Shown here piece after piece: positions 1 through 5,915 of a stretch of DNA of 8,372 nt (its first letter is position 1; every line of letters begins with the position of its first letter). The position numbers and the translations under genes are program-made. The notes under the pieces are model-generated. The model was given only the letters and a program-made list of their open reading frames with translations, did not search any database and had not been told where the DNA came from. The stretch is taken from the NCBI GenBank assembly GCA_035693105.1, contig DASSHC010000329.1:1-8372 (forward strand), written 5' to 3'. This DNA comes from DASSHC01 sp035693105. Lineage in GTDB: Bacteria; Chloroflexota; Chloroflexia; Thermomicrobiales; Thermomicrobiaceae.

Positions 1-127
1 GCAGCCGTCCCCCTTCGGTGGCGAACAGGATGTTCCCCAGCACCGGCAAGGTCGATTTCCTGGCCACGGCGCGGGAGACATGTCCCAGTGCTCGTTGTAA
101 GTCCGCTTGCTGGCACGTGACCCGCAC
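1..127 (-). CDS. dnaN: DNA polymerase III beta subunit (sliding clamp), N-terminal fragment
   Basis: This is the first 42 codons of the ring-shaped processivity clamp that tethers the replicative polymerase and many repair proteins to DNA. The gene runs off the left edge, so most of domain I and all of domains II and III lie outside the window. Read on the minus strand, the peptide contains TCQQADLQRALGHVSRAVAR followed by KSTLPVLGNILFATEGGRL. This is the conserved start of bacterial DnaN (helix 1, then the S-T-L-P-V-L-x-N-I-L strand). I chose the GTG at 127 because GAGGGG (minus strand of 135-140) lies 7 nt upstream and the family normally begins two or three residues before this strand. An in-frame ATG at 145 would add six residues (MKRGGS) but has no good ribosome site. 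It is transcribed away from the LexA-box gene to its right. Identity is confident; the start is less so. Confidence 0.9.
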   Translation of the reverse strand, partial: MRVTCQQADLQRALGHVSRAVARKSTLPVLGNILFATEGGRL

Positions 128-176
128 GCTTCCACCCCTCTTCATTCCAAGTGTCCGTACACATTCTCGTGCCCGG

Positions 177-185
177 ATTATAGCA
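177..185 (-). promoter_or_regulatory. Extended -10 promoter of dnaN
   Basis: On the minus strand this reads TGCTATAAT, a perfect TATAAT -10 with the TGN extension. The position 17 bp upstream has no recognisable -35, which fits an extended -10 promoter. Transcription would start near 170 and give a leader of about 40 nt before the dnaN GTG. No LexA box is present here. Confidence 0.6.
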
Positions 186-239
186 TACCCCGCGGCGCGT
201 CCCGCGCACCCCGCCGGCGCCGAATCGCGCTTCAGGTGA

Positions 240-267
240 TTGACAACACGACACGTTCTGCTACAAT
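240..267 (+). promoter_or_regulatory. Sigma-70 promoter of the SOS-type annealing-protein operon
   Basis: TTGACA at 240-245 is a perfect -35. TACAAT at 262-267 is a 5/6 -10. The spacer is 16 bp, and TGC directly before the -10 (259-261) adds an extended -10. Transcription should start near 273-275, inside the LexA box that follows, giving a leader of about 38 nt. Confidence 0.8.
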
Positions 268-268
268 T

Positions 269-282
269 AGAACAGATGTTCG
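269..282 (+). promoter_or_regulatory. LexA (SOS) operator, Gram-positive type
   Basis: AGAACAGATGTTCG contains the perfect half-sites GAAC and GTTC separated by 4 bp (270-281). It matches 12 of 14 positions of the Bacillus-type SOS box CGAACATATGTTCG. It starts 2 bp after the -10 hexamer and covers the predicted transcription start, an ideal place for repression. This operator class is known from Firmicutes, Actinobacteria and Dehalococcoides (Chloroflexota). LexA binding here is inferred from sequence. Confidence 0.8.
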
Positions 283-311
283 GAAACGGGCGAGCAAGCA
301 AGGAGATGGGA

Positions 312-905
312 ATGATGAGCGAGAGCACGACCTTCGAGCCCGGCAAGTACATCACTAAGGTCGGCAACGGCGACTACCTCGAGGTCAAGTGGCGGCTGGT
401 CTGGTTCCGCAGCGAGCATCCGGACGGCGTCATCGAGACCGAGATGGTCAGCCACGACGGCAACCTGGCGGTCTTCCGCGCGCTGGTGCGCGTGCCCAAC
501 GGTGGCAGCGCCACCGGCTGGGGCAGCGAGAGCGCCGACGACTTCCGCGACTACCTGGAGAAGGCCGAGACCAAGGCCCTCGGCCGTGCGCTGGCCGCGC
601 TCGGCTACGGCACCCAATTTACCCCCGACTTCGAGTTCGGCGCCAGCGAAAGCCGCGTGGTCGACTCGCCCATCGACATCAGCCGCACGCGGGCCGTGCG
701 GGGCGGTCTTGAGACGGCGCCGGCCGCGGCTACGCCCAAGCAGATCAAGTTCCTCTACGCCATCGCGCGCGAGGCCGGACTGAGCGACGAGGATCTCAAC
801 ACCGAGTCGCAAGAGCTCTACGGCAAGCCGGTCGATGCGCTGCCCCGCCGCGACGCCTCGGCGCTGATCGAGCGCCTGCAGCAGCGGCGCGCCCAGGCAT
901 CCTAG
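312..905 (+). CDS. Putative Rad52/ERF-like ssDNA-annealing protein under SOS control
   Basis: A 197-residue soluble protein, probably DNA-binding. Residues 22-110 form one domain that opens YLEVKWRLVWFRSEHPDG and contains EKAETKALGRALAALGYGTQF. The A-E-T-x-A-x-x-R-A-L-x-x-x-G-Y-G helix resembles the signature helix of Rad52/ERF/Sak-type single-strand annealing proteins. After an Ala-rich linker (about 112-140), residues 141-190 form a helical module (TPKQIKFLYAIAREAGLSDE, then LYGKPVDALPRRDASALI). Its K-Q-I and A-S-A-L-I pattern resembles C-terminal modules of phage recombination proteins. These similarities come from memory, not a search. The start is set by AAGGAG (300-305), 6 nt before ATG 312 and 9 nt before ATG 315; ATG 306 is too close. 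The LexA box upstream supports a repair role. It is followed 30 nt later by a 70-residue gene. Annealing activity is an inference; an uncharacterised ssDNA-binding function is equally possible. Confidence 0.6.
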   Translation: MMSESTTFEPGKYITKVGNGDYLEVKWRLVWFRSEHPDGVIETEMVSHDGNLAVFRALVRVPNGGSATGWGSESADDFRDYLEKAETKALGRALAALGYGTQFTPDFEFGASESRVVDSPIDISRTRAVRGGLETAPAAATPKQIKFLYAIAREAGLSDEDLNTESQELYGKPVDALPRRDASALIERLQQRRAQAS

Positions 906-935
906 CGAGTCTCGCAGCCGTCGAGGAGGCAGAAG

Positions 936-1148
936 ATGGTCATCGCGGTCGAACCCAGCACCGAGACCCAGCGCGCCGCCCTCCAGCGGCGTCAGGCAGA
1001 GCTCTATCGCCGGCTGGAGGACGGCTACCTTCGCATCGAGCGCGCGCTGGCGCAGGGTCAGGACACCACCCGCTGGGAGGACTTCTGGCTGCGCCTCCTC
1101 GACGAGTACGAGCGCCTCTCCGACGATCTCTCCGAAGACGCGGCCTGA
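936..1148 (+). CDS. Small helical protein, unknown function, second gene of the SOS operon
   Basis: A 70-residue protein I do not recognise. GAGGAGG at 923-929 ends 6 nt before the ATG, so translation is well supported. The sequence looks almost wholly helical: a basic, Gln/Arg-rich first half (QRAALQRRQAELYRRLEDGY) and an acidic second half (WEDFWLRLLDEYERLSDDLS). It has three tyrosines, two tryptophans, no cysteine, no signal peptide and no membrane segment. Heptad-like spacing suggests a coiled coil or short helical hairpin. It lies 30 nt after the annealing-like gene with no promoter between them, so the two are very likely co-transcribed from the LexA-controlled promoter. A hairpin starts 9 nt after its stop. 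An accessory or regulatory partner of the first gene is a reasonable guess from context only. Confidence 0.75.
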   Translation: MVIAVEPSTETQRAALQRRQAELYRRLEDGYLRIERALAQGQDTTRWEDFWLRLLDEYERLSDDLSEDAA

Positions 1149-1157
1149 CGAGGGGTT

Positions 1158-1179
1158 GGGCAGGCGTGGAGGCCTGCCC
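1158..1179 (+). terminator. Hairpin after the SOS operon, possible terminator
   Basis: GGGCAGGC (1158-1165) pairs perfectly with GCCTGCCC (1172-1179) around a 6-nt loop, starting 9 nt after the stop of the 70-residue gene. No T-tract follows, so it is not a textbook intrinsic terminator. It may be a weak or Rho-assisted stop, or an mRNA-stabilising hairpin. Confidence 0.4.
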
Positions 1180-1212
1180 CGTCCACACCGGCAACATTCG
1201 TCTTTCCTGCAG

Positions 1213-1283
1213 GGGCGGTCTTCCGTGTCGGACGGAGCCGCCCTCAACCCTTCTCCGCGCGGCTTCAGGATCAGGGAAACCTG
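1213..1283 (+). other. Structured stretch upstream of the aminotransferase gene
   Basis: Two hairpins can be drawn. The first is compound (1213-1243): GGGCGG/CCGCCC as the outer stem and TCCGT/ACGGA as the inner stem with a GTCGG loop. The second (1272-1283) is CAGG-GAAA-CCTG, closed by a GNRA-type tetraloop. I recognise no known riboswitch core. The rest of the 1149-1402 gap holds no convincing gene. Confidence 0.35.
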
Positions 1284-1328
1284 GAACGCGCCTCAGCCCA
1301 TTCCCTGCTTTTCTCTCCCGCCGGTGTC

Positions 1329-1337
1329 TGCTACAAG
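1329..1337 (+). promoter_or_regulatory. Weak candidate extended -10 for the aminotransferase gene
   Basis: TGCTACAAG resembles an extended -10 (TGN plus 4/6 of TATAAT) and shares TGCTA with the stronger promoters in this window. No -35 is visible. It would start transcription near 1344, about 59 nt before the chosen GTG. The same bases overlap an AAGGAG that could serve an alternative start, so this is only a candidate. Confidence 0.25.
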
Positions 1338-1402
1338 GAGCACCAGTGCGGCCCGCGGTTGTGCGGCGGCCGCGAGTGGCGACGACCGGAGGAGCAGACG
1401 CC

Positions 1403-2596
1403 GTGACTGTCGACGCAGGCTACGAGCTGGCAGAGGCGCGCCGGGAATTGCGCGTACTGCGTGAGTGCACCTATCTGAACACCGGCACCGTCGGTGTGAT
1501 GGCCGAGCCGGTGCTGGCCGAGCATCTGGAGGCCGTCACCGCCTTCGAAGCGGGCGGCCACCTTGCTCAATCCGCCGCGCGCGACGCCTACGAAAAGGCC
1601 CGCGCGGCGCTCGCGACGCTGATCGGTGCGCAGCCGGAGGAGATCGCCCTCACTCGCAACGCCACCGACGGCGTCAACCTGATCGCCGCTGGGCTGGCTC
1701 TCGACCCGGACGCGGTCGCGCTGACCACCGACCAGGAGCATCCCGCGGTCATCCTCCCCTGGGCCCTGGCCGAGCGGCGCGGCGGCGCCCAACTCCGCCT
1801 CTTTCGCATCGGCGCCACACCCGAGGAGACGCTGGAGAATTTCCGCGCGGCGCTTTCGCCCTCCGTCAAGCTGGTCGTGGTCAGCCACGTCAGTTGCGAG
1901 ACCGGCGCGCGGCTGCCGGTGGCCGAGATGTGCCGCCTGGCGCGCGAGCGCGGCATCTGGACTCTGGTTGACGGCGCGCAGTCGGTGGGCCAATTCCCGG
2001 TCGATGTAGCCGAGATCGGCTGCGACTTCATGACCGGGAATGGCCACAAGTGGCTCTGCGGACCCAAGGGGACCGGCTTCCTCTTCCTGCGGCGCGGCGT
2101 CGTCGGCCAGGTCGAGCCGCGCCACGTCGGCGACGGCGCGGTGGCGCCCCACTTCAACCGCCACGCCCTGGATGGAGAGCGCGCGGAGCTCGACTTCCAG
2201 TTCGTCGAGAGCGGCCAGCGCTTCGAGTTCGGCACGCGCAACTGGCACACCTTCGCCGCCCTCCCGGCCGCGATCGACTACCTGGCCGGCCTCGGCTGGA
2301 GCGCCATCGAGCGCCACGGCGCCGGCCTCAGCGCCGAGCTGAAGCAGCGGCTGACGGACGCTCCCGGCGTGACGCTTCACTCACCGCGGGCCTGGGAGGA
2401 CAGCTCGGGGCTGGTGACGTTCGCGTTCGAGGGTTGGACCGGCGAGGCGCTCAGCCAGGCGCTCTGGCAGCGCTACGCGATCATCCAGCGGCGGGTGCAG
2501 ATCCCCAACGGCGTGCGCATCTCCTGCGCCTACTTCAACGACTCCAGCGACCTCGACCGCCTCTTCGCCGCGCTGGGAGAACTGCGAGCGGGGTAA
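1403..2596 (+). CDS. Class V aminotransferase-fold PLP-dependent enzyme
   Basis: A 397-residue cytosolic enzyme of the fold-type I, class V family (cysteine desulfurase / isopenicillin-N-epimerase-like). Visible landmarks are: YLNTGTVG near residue 25; TRNATDGVN at 84-92, which holds the cofactor phosphate; DGAQSVG with Asp190 for the PLP nitrogen; TGNGHKWLCGPKGTGFLF with Lys216 as the likely Schiff-base lysine; FEFGTRNW at 275-281; and VRISCAYFND at 371-380 with the substrate-carboxylate arginine. The cysteine desulfurase active-site Cys, expected in a G-H-H-C-A-like loop before the last motif, is absent: that stretch reads QRRVQIPNG. A desulfurase role is therefore unlikely; an aminotransferase, epimerase or lyase is more plausible, substrate unknown. 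GTG 1403 was chosen because GGAGGAG (1388-1394) lies 8 nt upstream and homology starts just after it. GTG 1346 with AAGGAG is an alternative adding 19 residues. Confidence 0.85.
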   Translation: MTVDAGYELAEARRELRVLRECTYLNTGTVGVMAEPVLAEHLEAVTAFEAGGHLAQSAARDAYEKARAALATLIGAQPEEIALTRNATDGVNLIAAGLALDPDAVALTTDQEHPAVILPWALAERRGGAQLRLFRIGATPEETLENFRAALSPSVKLVVVSHVSCETGARLPVAEMCRLARERGIWTLVDGAQSVGQFPVDVAEIGCDFMTGNGHKWLCGPKGTGFLFLRRGVVGQVEPRHVGDGAVAPHFNRHALDGERAELDFQFVESGQRFEFGTRNWHTFAALPAAIDYLAGLGWSAIERHGAGLSAELKQRLTDAPGVTLHSPRAWEDSSGLVTFAFEGWTGEALSQALWQRYAIIQRRVQIPNGVRISCAYFNDSSDLDRLFAALGELRAG

Positions 2597-2661
2597 TGCC
2601 CAGTCCGTTGCGGCAAGCATCGTGGCGCGTGCGGCACGGATCTCTCGACTGCGCTACGGTG

Positions 2662-2690
2662 AAAATAGCGGCCCGCAAGCCGCCCGTTTT
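2662..2690. terminator. Likely bidirectional intrinsic terminator
   Basis: GCGGC (2668-2672) pairs with GCCGC (2679-2683) around a 6-nt loop. TTTT follows at 2687-2690 on the plus strand. On the minus strand the hairpin is followed by TATTTTC (2661-2667). It sits between the convergent aminotransferase and phosphatase genes and could stop transcription from both sides. The 5-bp stem is short. Confidence 0.5.
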
Positions 2691-2701
2691 CCTGCCGCCG
2701 T

Positions 2702-2823
2702 GGCGAGCCGAGGCTCATGACGACTCGGGATGACTGGGGAAGGGATGAGCCCTTGCGGAGGAAGGCAGTCCTCCTCGTCAGCCCCCTAGTACCCCTGTCA
2801 TCCCGACCGAAGTGGAGGGATCC
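2702..2823 (+). repeat. Palindromic intergenic repeat, copy A
   Basis: The first 33 nt (2702-2734) recur with one mismatch, in inverted orientation, at 8340-8372. Inside is a 14-bp dyad with one mismatch: CGGGATGACTGGGG (2726-2739) against CCCCTGTCATCCCG (2792-2805). Between the arms lie two further hairpins, AAGGG/CCCTT (2740-2754) and GGAGGA/TCCTCC (2757-2774). The right end (2797-2823) begins GTCATCCCGACCGAAG and resembles the right end of copy B. It has no coding capacity and looks like a MITE- or REP-type element. The 2597-2869 gap otherwise holds only the terminator above. Confidence 0.65.
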
Positions 2824-2869
2824 GTGCTGGCGCGACGCCCAACCTTCAGCGGCGCGGCCGAACCCGCCC

Positions 2870-3502
2870 TCAGCCCTCGTAGTGGCCGCAGTCGTTGTGG
2901 ACGACCAGCATCGGGCCGCCGAGCGCGTCGCTGCTGACGATCGTCAGCCCGCAATTGCGAAAGCGGAAGGCGTGGCCATCGCGCGCGGAGAGTCCGAGCG
3001 CGACCGCGGTCAGGGCCTGCAGCGAGCCGCCGTGGCCGACGATGACGACGTCTCCCGGCGGCAGCTCGGGCAGCTCCAACTCGATCCGCCGCAGGAAGCG
3101 GCGAACCCGGCGGCGCACATCCAACACGCTCTCTCCGTCCGCGGGACGCGCGCGCACGTCGTGCCGGTCGACGATCGAGCCGGCGTCGCCCTGCAGCGCG
3201 TTCCCCGAGCGAATCAATTCGCCTTGCAGCCCGCCCAGGTGCGCCTCACGCAGCTCCGGCACCGGTTCGACGGTCAGGCCGTGCGGCGCGGCGATCGCCC
3301 CCGCCGTCTGCATCGAGCGCGTCAGATCGCTGGAGTAGCAGCGCACCAGCGGCCACGCGGCGAGGCGGCGGCCGATCGCCTCCGCCTGGCGCAGGCCAAG
3401 CCCGTTCAGCGGGATATCGAGGTGACCCTGGTAGCGCCCGGCGCGGTTGTAGTCGGTCTCGCCGTGGCGCACCAGGATCAGGCGACGAGCAGGGACGCTC
3501 AC
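2870..3502 (-). CDS. Histidine phosphatase (phosphoglycerate mutase-like) family protein
   Basis: A 210-residue cytosolic phosphohydrolase or phosphomutase of the branch-1 histidine phosphatase superfamily. LILVRHGETDYN holds the RHG motif with nucleophile His13. GHLDIPLNGLGLRQAEAIG follows, as in cofactor-independent GpmB/CobC-type members. SSDLTRSMQTA supplies the second arginine (Arg62). ELREAHLGGLQG carries the likely acid Glu86, and VIVGHGGSLQAL carries the second catalytic histidine, His157. Members act on diverse phosphate esters (glucosyl-3-phosphoglycerate, alpha-ribazole phosphate, sugar phosphates), so the substrate cannot be assigned. The GTG start lies 4 nt after the stop of the upstream cyclophilin gene and lacks an obvious ribosome site, so translational coupling is likely. 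It is the last gene of the pckA cluster and is followed by repeat copy A and the bidirectional terminator. Confidence 0.85.
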   Translation of the reverse strand: MSVPARRLILVRHGETDYNRAGRYQGHLDIPLNGLGLRQAEAIGRRLAAWPLVRCYSSDLTRSMQTAGAIAAPHGLTVEPVPELREAHLGGLQGELIRSGNALQGDAGSIVDRHDVRARPADGESVLDVRRRVRRFLRRIELELPELPPGDVVIVGHGGSLQALTAVALGLSARDGHAFRFRNCGLTIVSSDALGGPMLVVHNDCGHYEG

Positions 3503-3506
3503 CGGG

Positions 3507-4217
3507 CTACTTGCTGCTGATGTCGACGCTCTTGATCGACACCGGCTCGGTCGGATTCGACATCTCGCCGGTGGCGCTGGGGCCGACCGGCGTGTTGGCG
3601 ATCGCCTGCACCACGTCCATCCCCTGCGACACCTTGCCGAAGATGGTGTAGTTCTTCGGCAGTTTGCCGCTGTAGTCCTGGGTCATAATGAAGAACTGGC
3701 TGCCGTTGGTGTTCGGGCCGGCGTTGGCCATCGCGACCGTTCCCGGCGTGTAATCGCCCGTCACGGGCTCATCCTGGAAGCGGTAGCCCGGGCCGCCACG
3801 GCCGGTTCCGGTCGGGTCCCCGGTCTGGATCATAAAGTCTTTGATGATGCGGTGGAAGGGCACGTTGTCGTAGAAGCCCTGCTGGGCCAGAAAGACGAAG
3901 TTGTTGACCGTGACCGGATCCTCCTTGGCGAGGAGGTCGATCACGATGTCGCCCTTGGAGGTGTGCAGCGTGGCCTGGTAGCTCTTGTTGGTGTCGATCT
4001 GCATCGCCGGCGGCGATGACCACTGCTTCGGCTGGTTCGATGAGGACACGGCGGCTCCATTCCCACTCTGACTCGCGCTCTCGGTGGTGGCGGCGGTCGC
4101 GGCCGGCGTCGTCGTCGACGCCTGCACCGCATCGCCACACCCCGACAGCACCAAAACGGCCGCGGCCAGCAAGCCGAACAGCGCCCACTGCCACGGCCAT
4201 ATCCGATTCAATCGCAC
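3507..4217 (-). CDS. Cyclophilin-type peptidyl-prolyl cis-trans isomerase, lipoprotein
   Basis: A 236-residue secreted isomerase of Xaa-Pro bonds, probably anchored outside the membrane. Residues 1-26 are a signal peptide (a basic start, then WALFGLLAAAVLVL) ending in LSGC, so Cys27 should be lipidated. Residues 28-72 are a low-complexity Ser/Thr/Ala/Gln linker. Residues 78-235 are the cyclophilin domain. FHRIIKDFMIQTGD contains the catalytic Arg123 and Gln131, and NGSQFFIMTQ (171-180) corresponds to the active-site Q-F-F strand. LPKNYTIFGKV lacks the cyclosporin-contact tryptophan of human CypA, as is usual in bacteria. It starts at GTG, with AGGGAG (minus strand of 4227-4232) 9 nt upstream. 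It lies 51 nt downstream of pckA and 4 nt before the phosphatase gene, so it is probably in one operon with both. Its likely role is folding of exported proteins. Confidence 0.92.
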   Translation of the reverse strand: MRLNRIWPWQWALFGLLAAAVLVLSGCGDAVQASTTTPAATAATTESASQSGNGAAVSSSNQPKQWSSPPAMQIDTNKSYQATLHTSKGDIVIDLLAKEDPVTVNNFVFLAQQGFYDNVPFHRIIKDFMIQTGDPTGTGRGGPGYRFQDEPVTGDYTPGTVAMANAGPNTNGSQFFIMTQDYSGKLPKNYTIFGKVSQGMDVVQAIANTPVGPSATGEMSNPTEPVSIKSVDISSK

Positions 4218-4236
4218 CGGCGACTTCTCCCTAGCG

Positions 4237-4264
4237 GGGCTGTCGCCCCCACGGGAGGCAGCCC
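4237..4264 (-). other. Hairpin in the pckA-cyclophilin gap
   Basis: On the minus strand GGGCTG (4259-4264) pairs with CAGCCC (4237-4242), enclosing a further GCCTCCC/GGGGGC stem around a 2-nt loop. No T-tract follows. It begins 5 nt after the pckA stop and ends 4 nt before the cyclophilin ribosome site. It may mark an RNA-processing or stabilising element that sets different levels for pckA and the downstream genes. Confidence 0.45.
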
Positions 4265-4268
4265 GGAA

Positions 4269-5870
4269 TCAACTCGACTTTGGCCCCGACTCGCGCACGG
4301 ACGCCGGCACGTTAGCGGCGAACTGCTCGAAGTTCGCCTTGAACATCTGGGCCAGCCGCTGCGCCATCCGCGAGTACGCCTCCGGATTCTTCCACGCCTC
4401 CCACGGGTTCAGCAAGTGCTGGGGCACGTTCGGGCAGCGGTCCGGAATGTTCAGCCCGAAGATCGGATCCTGGTGGGTGGGGGTTCCTTCCAGCGTCCCG
4501 TCCATCGCCGCCCGCAGCATGGCGCGGGTGAAGGCGATCGGCACGCGCTCGGACTCCGAGGCCGTGCCGCCGATCCAGCCGGTGTTGACCAGCCAGACAT
4601 TGGTCTTGTGCTTGACGATTTTCTCGCCCAGGAGCTTCGAGTAGGTCTCCGGCGGCAGCGGCAGGAAGGGCTCGCCGAAGCACGTGCTGAAGGTCGCCTC
4701 CGGCTCGGTCAGCCCGACCTCGGTGCCGGCGACTTTGGCGGTGTAGCCGGAGAGGAAGTAGTAGCGCGCCTGGTCCGGCGTCAGCCGCGAGATCGGCGGC
4801 AGCACGCCGAAGGCATCGGCGCTGAGGAAGAAGACGTTGCGCGGGTGTCCGCCCATGCCGGTCAGCGAGGCTCCCGGGATATAGGAGATCGGGTAGGCCG
4901 AGCGCGTGTTCTCGGTCAGCGAGTCGTCGTTGAGGTCCAGCTCGCGGGTAACGGGGTTGTAGACCACGTTTTCGAGGATCGTGCCGAAGCGGTGGCTCGC
5001 CTGGTAGATCTCCGGCTCGGAGTCGGACGAGAGCCGGACCACCTTGGCGTAGCTGCCGCCCTCAAAGTTGAAGATGCCGTGGTCGCTCCAGCCGTGCTCA
5101 TCGTCGCCGATAAGCTGGCGGCTGGGATTGGTCGAGAGCGTCGTCTTGCCGGTGCCGGAGAGGCCAAAGAAGAGGGCCGTGTCCTCGGACGGACCGGCGT
5201 TGGCCGAGCAGTGCATCGAGACGACACCCTGCGGCGGCAGGAGATAGTGCATCACGCTGAAGATCGACTTTTTCATCTCCCCGGCGTACTCGGTGCCGCC
5301 GATCAGGATGATGCGCTTGGCGAAGTTGAGAATGATGAACGCCTCGCCGCGGGTGCCGTCGCGCTCGGGCACGGCCTTGAAACCGGCCGCGTCGATGACG
5401 GTGAAGTCCGGCGCACCGCTGAAGCGCTCCCCCGCGTTGAGCCGGATAAAGAGGTTGCGCACGAACAGGCTGTGCCAGGCCAGCTCGGTGATGACGCGTA
5501 CCTTCAGCCGATAGTCTGGGTCGGCGCCGCTGTGGCAGTCCTGCACGTAGACGTCGCGGCCCTCGAGGTAGTCGCTGACCCGCCGGTGCAGCGCGTCGAA
5601 CTTCTCCGGCGCGAAGCGCTGGTTGTTGTCCCACCAGATCGCGTCGTTCGAGCCCGGCTCCTGGACGATGAACTTGTCCTTGGGGGTGCGACCGGTGTAC
5701 TTCCCGGTCGAGACGATCAGCGGGCCGCTCGCGGCGATCGCCCCCTCGCCGTTGCGCATCGCGAACTCGTAGAGCATGGCCGCCGGCGGCGACCAGTAGA
5801 TCGCGCCCGGGTTATTGATCCCCTGCGCTTCGAGCCCATCGCTGGACTCCAGTGTCGTGATGGTCTCCAT
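4269..5870 (-). CDS. pckA: Phosphoenolpyruvate carboxykinase (ATP)
   Basis: A 533-residue cytosolic enzyme that converts oxaloacetate plus ATP to phosphoenolpyruvate, CO2 and ADP, the entry step of gluconeogenesis. The length is normal for the ATP-dependent family. Visible motifs are: TGKYTGRTPKDKFIV (55-69) with the substrate arginine; TEYAGEMKKSIFSVMHYLLP (193-212) with the metal-binding lysine; SMHCSANAG with the metal-ligand histidine; the P-loop GLSGTGKTTLS (236-246); and the kinase-2 motif LIGDDEHGW (253-261) with the metal-ligand Asp pair. These mark the ATP form rather than the GTP form. ATG 5870 follows GGGAGG (minus strand of 5875-5880) by 4 nt and matches the family N-terminus. An in-frame GTG at 5882, itself preceded by GGGAG, would add four residues. 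It leads a likely operon with the cyclophilin and phosphatase genes, with its own candidate promoter near 5969-5997. Confidence 0.97.
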   Translation of the reverse strand: METITTLESSDGLEAQGINNPGAIYWSPPAAMLYEFAMRNGEGAIAASGPLIVSTGKYTGRTPKDKFIVQEPGSNDAIWWDNNQRFAPEKFDALHRRVSDYLEGRDVYVQDCHSGADPDYRLKVRVITELAWHSLFVRNLFIRLNAGERFSGAPDFTVIDAAGFKAVPERDGTRGEAFIILNFAKRIILIGGTEYAGEMKKSIFSVMHYLLPPQGVVSMHCSANAGPSEDTALFFGLSGTGKTTLSTNPSRQLIGDDEHGWSDHGIFNFEGGSYAKVVRLSSDSEPEIYQASHRFGTILENVVYNPVTRELDLNDDSLTENTRSAYPISYIPGASLTGMGGHPRNVFFLSADAFGVLPPISRLTPDQARYYFLSGYTAKVAGTEVGLTEPEATFSTCFGEPFLPLPPETYSKLLGEKIVKHKTNVWLVNTGWIGGTASESERVPIAFTRAMLRAAMDGTLEGTPTHQDPIFGLNIPDRCPNVPQHLLNPWEAWKNPEAYSRMAQRLAQMFKANFEQFAANVPASVRESGPKSS

Positions 5871-5915
5871 CGATCCTCCCACCGCTAGCTCCCACGACCC
5901 TCTCCGTCAGCACCC

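Noticed and set aside
23..35. GAAC-AGGAT-GTTC, resembling a LexA box
   Set aside because: The half-sites are separated by 5 bp instead of 4, and the site lies in conserved dnaN coding sequence, so it is probably chance.
240..311. Longer reading frame of the annealing-like gene from TTG at 240
   Set aside because: That TTG is part of the -35 hexamer and lies upstream of the predicted transcription start. ATG 312/315 has a proper ribosome site.
267..2380. Long minus-strand open frames opposite the annealing-like and aminotransferase genes
   Set aside because: They are shadows of well-supported plus-strand genes with ribosome sites and family motifs. Their translations show no domain.
2717..3520. 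267-codon plus-strand open frame
   Set aside because: It is antisense to the histidine phosphatase and runs through the palindromic repeat, with Arg/Ala-rich low-information protein.
4416..5888. 490-codon open frame on the plus strand
   Set aside because: It is exactly antisense to pckA, lacks recognisable motifs and is explained by GC-rich codon bias.
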